Source: Alphaproteobacteria bacterium
GTDB lineage: Bacteria > Pseudomonadota > Alphaproteobacteria > UBA828
Length of the DNA stretch: 6,415 nucleotides
Direction of reading: 5' to 3'
Assembly: GCA_029937205.1 (NCBI GenBank)
Contig: JAPYQV010000170.1
Span: 1 to 6,415, forward strand
In this document: one piece after another, positions 1 to 5,801 of the stretch
Position numbering within the stretch: the stretch's first letter is position 1
Layout of the letters: each line of letters begins with the position of its first letter
Notes under the pieces: model-generated
Databases searched by the model: none
What the model was told of the DNA's origin: nothing
What the model saw: only the letters and a program-made list of their open reading frames with translations
Program-made: the position numbers and the translations under genes

Positions 1-22
1 AAGCGGACATTTGGCGCTGTCG

Positions 23-61
23 AATAAGATTTCTCATTTCTTATTAAAATAGAATCTTATT
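23..61. repeat. Inverted repeat, 9-bp arms, possible operator or hairpin
   Basis: AATAAGATT at 23-31 is the exact reverse complement of AATCTTATT at 53-61, with 21 bases between. A second CTTATTA lies at 40-46 and repeats at 56-62, so the left arm could pair with either copy. The stem is almost all A-T and there is no clean T-run after it, so it is a poor rho-independent terminator. An operator for a dimeric regulator or a weak hairpin at the end of an upstream gene are both possible. Confidence 0.45.
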
Positions 62-87
62 AGTATTGAGTTAGTCCAGGCAAATCA

Positions 88-116
88 TTTACTAAAAGTA
101 GCTACACCATTATATT
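88..116 (+). promoter_or_regulatory. Candidate sigma70-type promoter P1 for the TRAP operon
   Basis: TTTACT at 88-93 matches the -35 consensus at four of six positions and TATATT at 111-116 matches the -10 at five of six, with a 17-base spacer. Transcription would begin near 123 and give a leader of roughly 75 bases before dctP. AT-rich DNA produces such matches by chance, so this is only a candidate. Confidence 0.35.
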
Positions 117-121
117 CTCAA

Positions 122-150
122 TTGCTAAGAATTCATATCATTTGTATACT
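122..150 (+). promoter_or_regulatory. Candidate sigma70-type promoter P2 for the TRAP operon
   Basis: TTGCTA at 122-127 (four of six matches to the -35) and TATACT at 145-150 (five of six to the -10) are separated by 17 bases. A start near 157 would leave a leader of about 43 bases containing the AGGGAGA ribosome binding site. It could act in tandem with P1 or be the only real promoter. Confidence 0.35.
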
Positions 151-186
151 AAACAAAATAAAGAATTATCAATTAACTTACATCTC

Positions 187-193
187 AGGGAGA
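187..193 (+). promoter_or_regulatory. Ribosome binding site of dctP
   Basis: AGGGAGA lies six bases before the ATG at 200. It decides the start. The reading frame is open back to a TTG at 122, but only the ATG at 200 has this site and only there does the protein begin with a proper signal peptide. Confidence 0.85.
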
Positions 194-199
194 TCTAAC

Positions 200-1207
200 A
201 TGTACAAGAAAGTTTTGTTGGCTGCGGCTGGCGTGATGATGCTTCAAATCGGCGCTGCAGAAGCTGCTGATCCGATCAAAGTTGCTTCGTTTGTTTCACC
301 AAAAAGTTCGGGTGTAAGCAAAGTGATCAAACCATGGATGGCTCGCGTTAAAGCCGAAATCGGCAACAAAGTCGAATTGAAGGGTTATTGGGGCGGCTCA
401 CTCGGTAAAAGCCCAGTGAAACAATATGAATTGGTCAAAAATGGTGTGACGGATTTGGCATGGATTCTTCCAGGCTATACTTCTGGCCAATTTCCAGAAT
501 TGCAAATTTCGGAATTGCCGTTCCTATTAAACAATGGTTTGGAAGCTTCATTGACTATTCAGCGCTTGCATGAAGCAGGTTTCAATACTGGTTTTGACCA
601 CATCAAGCTCATTGGTGCCTGGGCGACGGAACCCAATGTGCTGTTCCTGAGAAAGCCTGTAAAATCAATTGCTGATCTTAAAAATCTGAAAATCAGAAAT
701 GCCGGTGCCGTCGGTGGCTATTGGCTCGGCCAAATCGGCGCCGTTCCACAAACCATGAGTGCACCAAAAATGACCATTGCTCTCAACCGTAAAACCATTG
801 ACGGTGCCCAGCAGGGTTGGACCGGCATGCGGACGTTTAAAGCTATGAGTCTGGTAACACATGTTTTGGATCTCCCATTGGGCGCAATTCCATTCTTTTT
901 AGGCATGAATAAAAAGAAGTGGGATGGTTTACCAAAAGACGTTCAGGCCGCTTTCTTGAAAGCTGGTGGTGAGAAAATTTCTCGCGCTGGCGGAGCCGCT
1001 TATGGCAATGCCACAAAAAAAATAATAAGCTCGAATGCACAGGCTAAGAAACTCATAATTGTTAAGCCAAGCGGCGCTGAGTTCGAAAAAATGGTCAAGC
1101 AGGCTAGAAAGTCCGTTCATTCTTGGTGGATTAAAAAGACCAAAAATGGTCAGGCTGTCTACGACAAAACTTTAAAGATACTAGCTGACGTTCGTAAAAA
1201 CGGTTAG
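200..1207 (+). CDS. dctP: TRAP transporter periplasmic solute-binding protein, DctP family
   Basis: This 335-residue protein captures the substrate in the periplasm and delivers it to the DctQM membrane complex. Residues 1-22 form a Sec signal peptide: MYKK, a hydrophobic stretch, then a likely cut after AEA (20-22). The mature part follows the DctP pattern. It has an early beta strand (PIKVAS), a GSLG-type turn near 66-69, and the segment SIADLKNLKIRNAG (156-169), in which R166 sits where the family's conserved carboxylate-binding arginine lies. AVPQTMSAPKMTIAL followed by TIDGAQQG (181-206) matches the family's site-2 region. Length is typical. By my count the mature protein has 47 Lys plus Arg against 21 Asp plus Glu, so it is unusually basic. 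The DNA is more AT-rich than that of the downstream genes. The bound ligand is presumably a carboxylate, inferred from the family and R166, but cannot be named. Confidence 0.93.
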   Translation: MYKKVLLAAAGVMMLQIGAAEAADPIKVASFVSPKSSGVSKVIKPWMARVKAEIGNKVELKGYWGGSLGKSPVKQYELVKNGVTDLAWILPGYTSGQFPELQISELPFLLNNGLEASLTIQRLHEAGFNTGFDHIKLIGAWATEPNVLFLRKPVKSIADLKNLKIRNAGAVGGYWLGQIGAVPQTMSAPKMTIALNRKTIDGAQQGWTGMRTFKAMSLVTHVLDLPLGAIPFFLGMNKKKWDGLPKDVQAAFLKAGGEKISRAGGAAYGNATKKIISSNAQAKKLIIVKPSGAEFEKMVKQARKSVHSWWIKKTKNGQAVYDKTLKILADVRKNG

Positions 1208-1232
1208 TTGGTGATCTGATTACGATCTAACA

Positions 1233-1769
1233 GTGGATCAATTCGAAACTCAAAGCAGGCAACTTAGCGGCTATTTGCGTGTGGTCGCCTGCATTGGCTT
1301 TACCGGCCTTGTTCTCGTTGCATTGTTGACGATGGTGGATGGTATTGGCCGGTGGCTGACGCTGCCTCGTATTCCCGGCTTCGGCGATATTGCTCAAATT
1401 TCCTATGCAATCGTCATTGCATCTTGTTTTCCATCGCTGTTGATACGGGACCAAAATGTTGTGATCCGATTTTTAGGAAAGGCTATTAAGGGGCAGGTAA
1501 ATTATTGCCTAGAGGTATTCGGCAATATTTTAACTTTGGCTTTTTTTGCCATTCTAGTCTGGCAGTTTTACTTCCTGACGCTTGACTTGCAGGTCAACAA
1601 TCGTACCTCACCCACTTTGGAGTTCCCGATTGCCATCTGGTGGTGGATTATCTCCATCATCATGACGATAACAGTACCGGTTCAACTGCTTGTTGTGATT
1701 GATAGTATCTACAGCGCAATTTTCAATGTGCCGAGCCGGTTGCCTAAAGAAGATGCGGAGGGCGTCTAG
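1233..1769 (+). CDS. dctQ: TRAP transporter small membrane subunit, DctQ family
   Basis: The 178-residue protein is the small inner-membrane partner that pairs with DctM to form the TRAP permease. Four hydrophobic segments are visible, near residues 15-37, 52-70, 93-115 and 133-158. Family hallmarks include the WQFYFLTL stretch after the third segment and LEFPIAIWWWIISI (128-141) leading into the fourth. Length and topology are normal for DctQ. The start is GTG, 25 bases after dctP ends. An in-frame stop at 1212-1214 excludes a longer form and the next internal Met lies beyond the first membrane segment. No good Shine-Dalgarno precedes the GTG, which suggests weak or coupled translation compared with dctP. 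The stop TAG is followed immediately by the dctM ATG. Confidence 0.9.
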   Translation: MDQFETQSRQLSGYLRVVACIGFTGLVLVALLTMVDGIGRWLTLPRIPGFGDIAQISYAIVIASCFPSLLIRDQNVVIRFLGKAIKGQVNYCLEVFGNILTLAFFAILVWQFYFLTLDLQVNNRTSPTLEFPIAIWWWIISIIMTITVPVQLLVVIDSIYSAIFNVPSRLPKEDAEGV

Positions 1770-3074
1770 ATGGATCCGATTCTCATAGGCCTTCTCGGTC
1801 TCGGCGCGATGTTCATCCTTATCATCCTGCACGTGCCAATAGGCGTTGCCATGGGCATAACTGGCGTAACCTCCGTTGCCTTTATTATCGGCTGGGAACC
1901 AGCCTTGACGCTGCTTGGGACAGAACCTTCCGCCGCCATCGAAAATGAAGGTCTGGCGGTCGTAGCACTTTTCCTATTGATGGGGGCGTTTGCATCTGAA
2001 GCCGGCGTTTCGGCCGATATGTACCGGCTTGCCTATGCCATGATTGGTCATTTCCGCGGCGGCCTTGCCATGGCAACAATCGGCGGCTGCGCTGGATTTG
2101 GCGCCATTTGCGGCTCGTCTATCGCCACAACGGCGACGATGGCGAAAATCGCTTTGCCAGAAATGCTCCAGCGAAATTATCGGCAAACTTTAGCGAGTGG
2201 CTGTATTGCGGCCGGCGGCACGCTTGGCATGTTGATTCCACCCTCTGTCGTAATGATCATCTATGGAATTTTGACTGAGGAAAGTGTAATTGCCCTATTT
2301 GCAGCGGCTATTTTCCCGGGCATCATTGCGACTGTCCTTTATTGTTTTACCATCGGCATTTATGTGCGCCTCAAACCCGATGCCGGACCGGCAGGCGAGC
2401 GCATTCCCTGGAAAGAAAAATTATCCGTGCTGATTCAGTCTTGGCGTTTTTTGACGATTGCCATCGTTGTTTCCGGCGGCATTTATACAGGTATCTTCAC
2501 GATCACTGAAGCCGCCTCCGTTGGTGCGAGCCTGGCCTTCATTTTTGCGATTTTTAACGGCATGAATATGAAAGGCTTTCTGGATTGCCTGACGTCGACG
2601 GCCTCCAACACGGGCATGATCTTTGTCATTATTATGGGTGCCCATATCTTCAGCTATTTCATCACACTCTCGGGCTTGCCCGATGCGTCAGTCGAATTTA
2701 TCAAAGACCTAAACGCCTCGAACTTTGTTGTTCTGTTCATGATGATGATCATGTATCTGATCCTGGGCAGTATCTTCGATACCGTCGCAGCAATGGTGAT
2801 TACACTTCCCTTCGTCTATCCTGTTATCATCGACATGGGCTATGATCCGATATGGTGGGGTGTGGTCAATGTCATGATCATGGAGATCGGCATGATCACG
2901 CCGCCAATTGGCATCAACGTGTTTGTGCTCAACGGTATGGCTAAAGAGTTGAATCTTAAAACCATTTACACCGGCATTTTTCCGTTTTTCATGACGGATC
3001 TCGTCCGCTTGTCGATCGTTCTTGCTTTCCCTGCCACAGCATTATGGCTCCCGAGAGCCTGGGGACTAATGTAA
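1770..3074 (+). CDS. dctM: TRAP transporter large permease subunit, DctM family
   Basis: This 434-residue, highly hydrophobic protein is the transport subunit of the TRAP system, expected to move the substrate inward with sodium ions. Family motifs in order are: RGGLAMATIGGCAGFGAICG (96-115), a glycine-rich re-entrant segment; LIPPSVVMIIYGILTEESV (155-173); FAAAIFPGI (177-185); TEAASVGA (246-253); GSIFDTVAAMVITLPFVYPV (333-352); and MITPPIGINVFVLNG (375-389). The two proline-rich segments are the pseudo-symmetric substrate and ion-binding loops known from the family. Length is typical and there is no sign of damage. The ATG directly abuts the dctQ stop. Its ribosome binding site GGAGG (1757-1761) lies inside dctQ, so the two subunits are probably translationally coupled. 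Confidence 0.95.
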   Translation: MDPILIGLLGLGAMFILIILHVPIGVAMGITGVTSVAFIIGWEPALTLLGTEPSAAIENEGLAVVALFLLMGAFASEAGVSADMYRLAYAMIGHFRGGLAMATIGGCAGFGAICGSSIATTATMAKIALPEMLQRNYRQTLASGCIAAGGTLGMLIPPSVVMIIYGILTEESVIALFAAAIFPGIIATVLYCFTIGIYVRLKPDAGPAGERIPWKEKLSVLIQSWRFLTIAIVVSGGIYTGIFTITEAASVGASLAFIFAIFNGMNMKGFLDCLTSTASNTGMIFVIIMGAHIFSYFITLSGLPDASVEFIKDLNASNFVVLFMMMIMYLILGSIFDTVAAMVITLPFVYPVIIDMGYDPIWWGVVNVMIMEIGMITPPIGINVFVLNGMAKELNLKTIYTGIFPFFMTDLVRLSIVLAFPATALWLPRAWGLM

Positions 3075-3086
3075 AACTTAAAGCGT

Positions 3087-3091
3087 TGAGG
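3087..3091 (+). promoter_or_regulatory. Ribosome binding site that fixes the GTG start of the ThDP enzyme
   Basis: TGAGG lies eight bases before the GTG at 3100. An overlapping ATG at 3098 reads straight into TGA and cannot start a gene, so the GTG is the supported start. Confidence 0.75.
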
Positions 3092-3099
3092 CAGTCAAT

Positions 3100-4800
3100 G
3101 TGACTAAGAAAAGCTTAAACAATTGCACCGTCGCTGATGCCTATCTCGCTTTATTAGCAGATCGCGGCATCGACTATTTCTTTGCCAATGCGGGAACCGA
3201 TTTCACGCCGATCATCGAAGCCTTTGCCAAAGCGGAAACGCTTGGCCTTGCCGTGCCGAAACCCATCGCGGTTCCCCATGAGAATGTCGCGATGGCCTTG
3301 GCCATGGGCTACACCATGGTCAGCGGCAAGCCACAAGTTGTAATGCTCCACACCAATGTCGGCACCGCCAATGCGCTCTGCCAAATGCTCAACACAAATC
3401 GATTGAACCTGCCGATTATTGTGACCGCTGGGCGCTCGCCTCATGCCGAGGACGACATCAAAGGGGGGCGCAGCATTGATATCCATTGGACCCAAGAGAT
3501 GTTTGATCAGGCTGGCATGGTCCGAGAAGCGGTCAAATGGGATTATGAATTACGCGATGCCAGCCAGCTTGAAGCGGTGGTTGATCGAGCTTTTAACATT
3601 GCCGAGGCTCTGCCCAAAGGCCCGGTCTATTTGACACTCCCTCGCGAGGTGCTGGCACGGGAACTTGCAGATTTCCCCTTCGGACCTACCGACCACCATG
3701 CCATGGCTACCGCTCCTTACCCTGACTTGAATGTGATCGATCAGCTGGCGGAAGCGATTGCAAAAGCAAAGCGCCCGATTCTCGTCACCAGTCAGTTGGG
3801 CAATCGCCCGGCCGCTGTTGATGCCGTTGCAAAATTCGCCGAGCGGTTTGCCATCCCGGTCTCCCAGTATCGGCCGCGTGTGATGAATATGCCCACTGAC
3901 CATTTGATGCATTTAGGTTTCGACCCAGCGCCTTTCATTGCCAAGGCCGACCTCATTTTGGCGGTCGAATGTGAAGTGCCTTGGATACCACGTCTCAGAA
4001 AACCAAATGCGGATTGCATTGTTGCACAAATCGCCGCCGACCCGCTTTATGGGTCGGCTCCCCACCGCGGATTTAGAGCGGACTTTGCCATAACCGGGGC
4101 CGCAGATGCCAGCTTGAATGCCTTGATAAAAGCACTTGAGACTCGCAAAATTATTGCTGCAGGTGATCGCCGTGAACGTTTGCAAGATATTCGGACAGCA
4201 CAACTGGAAGAAACGGCTAATCTTATTGAAAAAGCATCCATTGCAAGCCCGATATCTCAAGCTTGGCTGAGCAAATGCATCAACGATGTCATTGAAGAAG
4301 ACGCAATCGTCATCCGTGAAGCGGCCCTCGATTTGCGTTTCTTAGATCGCACGCAACCCAGCACGTTATTTGGCGGCGCGAGCGGGCTCGGCTGGGGGCT
4401 CGGCGGCGCCATCGGTGCCAAGCTTGCAAGTCCAGCCAAATTGGTTGTCGCAACCGAGGGCGATGGCGCCTATATGTTCGGCAATCCGGTTTCAGCTCAC
4501 TACATTGCCGCCGCACACGAGTTGCCATTCCTAACCGTTATCTTCAACAATCAGCGCTGGGAGTCAGTAGGCCGAGCGACCCGAGCAATGTATCCCGATG
4601 GCTACGCCGCCAAGAGTAACGCAGTGCCTTTAACTGACCTTCAACCATCACCAGATTTTGAAAAAGTTGTGGCTGCGTCAGATGGCTATGGCGAAAAAGT
4701 TGAAGACCCCGCCGAGCTAACAGCCGCGCTAGAACGCGCAATTAAAGAAGTTGCCGTCCACAAACGCCAAGCGGTGCTTAATGTTATGTGTGGAGATTAA
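3100..4800 (+). CDS. Thiamine-diphosphate-dependent enzyme, benzoylformate decarboxylase/acetolactate synthase superfamily
   Basis: The 566-residue protein has the three-domain layout of this superfamily: an N-terminal pyrimidine-binding domain (about 1-185), a central domain (about 205-345) and a C-terminal pyrophosphate-binding domain (about 380-560). E61 in VPHENVA is the conserved glutamate that activates the cofactor. GDG (454-456), then 26 residues, then NN (483-484) is the metal and diphosphate motif, with D455 and N484 as likely magnesium ligands. The block MLHTNVGTANAL (82-93) aligns with the benzoylformate decarboxylase segment containing catalytic His70, placing H84 at that position, and T33 aligns with its Ser26. 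I see no counterpart of its second His (281). A 2-oxo-acid decarboxylase or related C-C bond enzyme is more likely than a biosynthetic acetolactate synthase. The gene sits 25 bases after dctM, so it probably acts on the imported compound. The exact substrate is unknown. Confidence 0.88.
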   Translation: MTKKSLNNCTVADAYLALLADRGIDYFFANAGTDFTPIIEAFAKAETLGLAVPKPIAVPHENVAMALAMGYTMVSGKPQVVMLHTNVGTANALCQMLNTNRLNLPIIVTAGRSPHAEDDIKGGRSIDIHWTQEMFDQAGMVREAVKWDYELRDASQLEAVVDRAFNIAEALPKGPVYLTLPREVLARELADFPFGPTDHHAMATAPYPDLNVIDQLAEAIAKAKRPILVTSQLGNRPAAVDAVAKFAERFAIPVSQYRPRVMNMPTDHLMHLGFDPAPFIAKADLILAVECEVPWIPRLRKPNADCIVAQIAADPLYGSAPHRGFRADFAITGAADASLNALIKALETRKIIAAGDRRERLQDIRTAQLEETANLIEKASIASPISQAWLSKCINDVIEEDAIVIREAALDLRFLDRTQPSTLFGGASGLGWGLGGAIGAKLASPAKLVVATEGDGAYMFGNPVSAHYIAAAHELPFLTVIFNNQRWESVGRATRAMYPDGYAAKSNAVPLTDLQPSPDFEKVVAASDGYGEKVEDPAELTAALERAIKEVAVHKRQAVLNVMCGD

Positions 4801-5672
4801 TCTTTAAGACCGTACAGTTTTACAACATTGTGGCGAAGAAGTTTGGCCAAGGGTTCCGGTCTAATTTCTAGATCGGCAATATCATCCATGGCGCGTTTGA
4901 AATCGATCACCGGAAAATCAGTGCCAAAAATCACTTTGTCCTGGCCATAAGTATTGATGTATTTGATAAAACTATCAGGCCAATATTTCGGCGCATGGGC
5001 ATCGCAGCCGATATAAACATTCTTATGTTTCCAGGCCATAGCGATCATCTCATCATGCCATGGAATGCCAATATGAATACCGATGAGCTTTAGCTCGGGG
5101 AAATCACAGGCTACGGCATCCAAGGTAATCGGTTGCCCAACACTACGTTTAGGATTTTCCGGCGAATAAACCAAGGATTGGCCAACTTGCATTTGGATTG
5201 GAATATCTAATTCAACGCATTTCGCATAAAACGGATAATATTTGGCGTGATCCGGCGCAAGTTCAAACCAATGGGGATAAAGATGCGCCCCGATGAAGCC
5301 GAGTTCTTTCACCGCATGCTCTAATGCACGCACGCCCTTCATCCCTTCAAAGGGATCAATTCCGGCTAACCCAAAAAAACGATCCGGATGTGCGGCCACC
5401 GCATCGGCTACCAGCTTGTATGGCAAATGATACGTACCGGGCAGTCCCTCCCGGCCAATCTTGGCTGCTATTAAAAAGGCTTTTTCAATTCCGGCCTCAT
5501 CCATCCGTCGCAGCATTTCCGCGTGAGAAATACCGCTAAAAGTCCCTTCATCAACGCCAATTTTATCGACATAAAATTCTTTCCGATCCGCTGGCCGGTA
5601 GCTCAGCGTCTCTTCAGTTTGAATATTGACGACGGCATCTATGGCTTTAACAGGAAAGTCGGCTCTGGACAT
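4797..5672 (-). CDS. Amidohydrolase-2 family protein with a degenerate metal site
   Basis: The 291-residue protein resembles the amidohydrolase-2 (ACMSD-like) TIM-barrel family. Visible elements are the first strand AIDAVVNIQ (10-18), FFGLAGIDP near 99-107, GFIGAHLYPHW (125-135), IPIQMQVGQ (157-165), LIGIHIGIPW (196-205) and VIFGTDFPV (247-255). H200 and D252 occupy the positions of the family's catalytic His and the metal-binding Asp. The usual HxH of strand 1 is V14 and N16, and the usual strand-5 His is Q162, so a canonical zinc site is absent. It may be a metal-independent hydrolase, decarboxylase or hydratase, or may bind metal differently. I place the start at the ATG ending at 5672, with TGAGG 12 bases upstream. 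A TTG six codons earlier lacks such a site. Its stop overlaps that of the convergent ThDP gene, which suggests a long-standing pairing of the two. Confidence 0.85.
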   Translation of the reverse strand: MSRADFPVKAIDAVVNIQTEETLSYRPADRKEFYVDKIGVDEGTFSGISHAEMLRRMDEAGIEKAFLIAAKIGREGLPGTYHLPYKLVADAVAAHPDRFFGLAGIDPFEGMKGVRALEHAVKELGFIGAHLYPHWFELAPDHAKYYPFYAKCVELDIPIQMQVGQSLVYSPENPKRSVGQPITLDAVACDFPELKLIGIHIGIPWHDEMIAMAWKHKNVYIGCDAHAPKYWPDSFIKYINTYGQDKVIFGTDFPVIDFKRAMDDIADLEIRPEPLAKLLRHNVVKLYGLKD

Positions 5673-5684
5673 TGATCGTTTCGG

Positions 5685-5689
5685 CCTCA
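5685..5689 (-). promoter_or_regulatory. Ribosome binding site of the amidohydrolase gene
   Basis: On the minus strand TGAGG lies 12 bases before the ATG at 5672. The spacing is somewhat long, but no comparable site precedes the alternative TTG at 5690, which itself overlaps this motif. This favours the shorter 291-residue form. Confidence 0.55.
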
Positions 5690-5745
5690 AAAAGTGAAAT
5701 TATGAGTGTCCACCATGCCATTCCTGATGACGTCCGGCAAGAAAA

Positions 5746-5773
5746 CCTATACATCTAGGTAAGAATGTTCCAA
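5746..5773 (-). promoter_or_regulatory. Candidate promoter for the amidohydrolase gene
   Basis: Read on the minus strand, TTGGAA (5773-5768) and TATAGG (5751-5746) are separated by 16 bases, with four of six matches each to the -35 and -10 consensus. It points toward the amidohydrolase and would give a leader of roughly 70 bases. Match quality is modest. Confidence 0.25.
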
Positions 5774-5797
5774 TTGATAAACTAATTGCAAAGAATG
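5761..5797. repeat. Paired short repeats, possible regulator site
   Basis: AAGAATG occurs at 5761-5767 and again at 5791-5797, 30 bases apart, which is close to three helical turns. Between them lies CAATT, eight bases, then AATTG (5771-5788). The arrangement, placed between two divergent genes, could be an operator. The same AAGAAT core is duplicated in the dctP leader. The elements are short and in AT-rich DNA, so chance is a real alternative. Confidence 0.3.
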
Positions 5798-5801
5798 AAT
5801 T

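Larger units (their letters stand above)
1..199. promoter_or_regulatory. AT-rich leader upstream of the TRAP operon
   Basis: This stretch is markedly richer in A and T than the genes that follow and I find no convincing complete gene in it. It contains a perfect 9-bp inverted repeat (23-31 with 53-61), two overlapping sigma70-like promoter candidates (88-116 and 122-150), a 7-base direct repeat AAGAATT (127-133 and 161-167) and the dctP ribosome binding site (187-193). The first 27 bases can be read in frame 1 as KRTFGAVE followed by TAA, so they could be the tail of an upstream gene. The minus strand also has an ATG at 10-8 that could start a divergent gene. Neither can be decided from so few bases. 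Confidence 0.6.
5673..5801. promoter_or_regulatory. Divergent intergenic control region
   Basis: These 129 bases separate the minus-strand amidohydrolase from the plus-strand acyl-CoA synthetase and must contain promoters for one or both. The half nearest the synthetase is AT-rich and carries a repeated AAGAATG (5761-5767 and 5791-5797) and a small inverted repeat CAATT/AATTG (5771-5775 and 5784-5788). No open frame of note lies in it. For the plus strand I see TTGATA at 5774-5779 but no well-spaced -10 before the gene start. Confidence 0.6.

Noticed and set aside
23..61. Rho-independent terminator of an upstream gene
   Set aside because: The stem is nearly all A-T and lacks a following T-run. 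It is reported only as an inverted repeat.
122..199. N-terminal extension of dctP starting at TTG 122
   Set aside because: The added 26 residues would precede an otherwise ideal signal peptide, come from AT-rich leader DNA that overlaps promoter candidates, and have no ribosome binding site. The ATG at 200 has AGGGAGA.
1203..1231. Hairpin between dctP and dctQ that could stabilise dctP mRNA
   Set aside because: The best pairing is five A-T rich base pairs with a 19-base loop, too weak to call a structured element.
2585..2845. Plus-strand open frame of 86 codons within dctM
   Set aside because: It is out of frame with an intact, motif-rich DctM and has unlikely composition, so it is a shadow.
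3154..3495. Open frame of 113 codons on the minus strand opposite the ThDP gene
   Set aside because: It lies wholly inside a well-supported plus-strand gene, has no recognisable domain and no ribosome binding site that I can see. It is a shadow frame, as are the minus-strand frames at 3550-3912 and 3913-4260.
3100..4800. Biosynthetic acetolactate synthase large subunit
   Set aside because: No small subunit gene is adjacent, the active-site block resembles benzoylformate decarboxylase, and the gene sits in a transporter operon.
4770..4860. Bidirectional terminator between the convergent genes
   Set aside because: No GC-rich stem or T-run pair is visible around the overlapping stops.
5673..5690. 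Longer amidohydrolase form starting at TTG 5690
   Set aside because: The TTG overlaps the TGAGG motif that fits the ATG at 5672, and no purine-rich site precedes the TTG. The extra six residues add no family feature.
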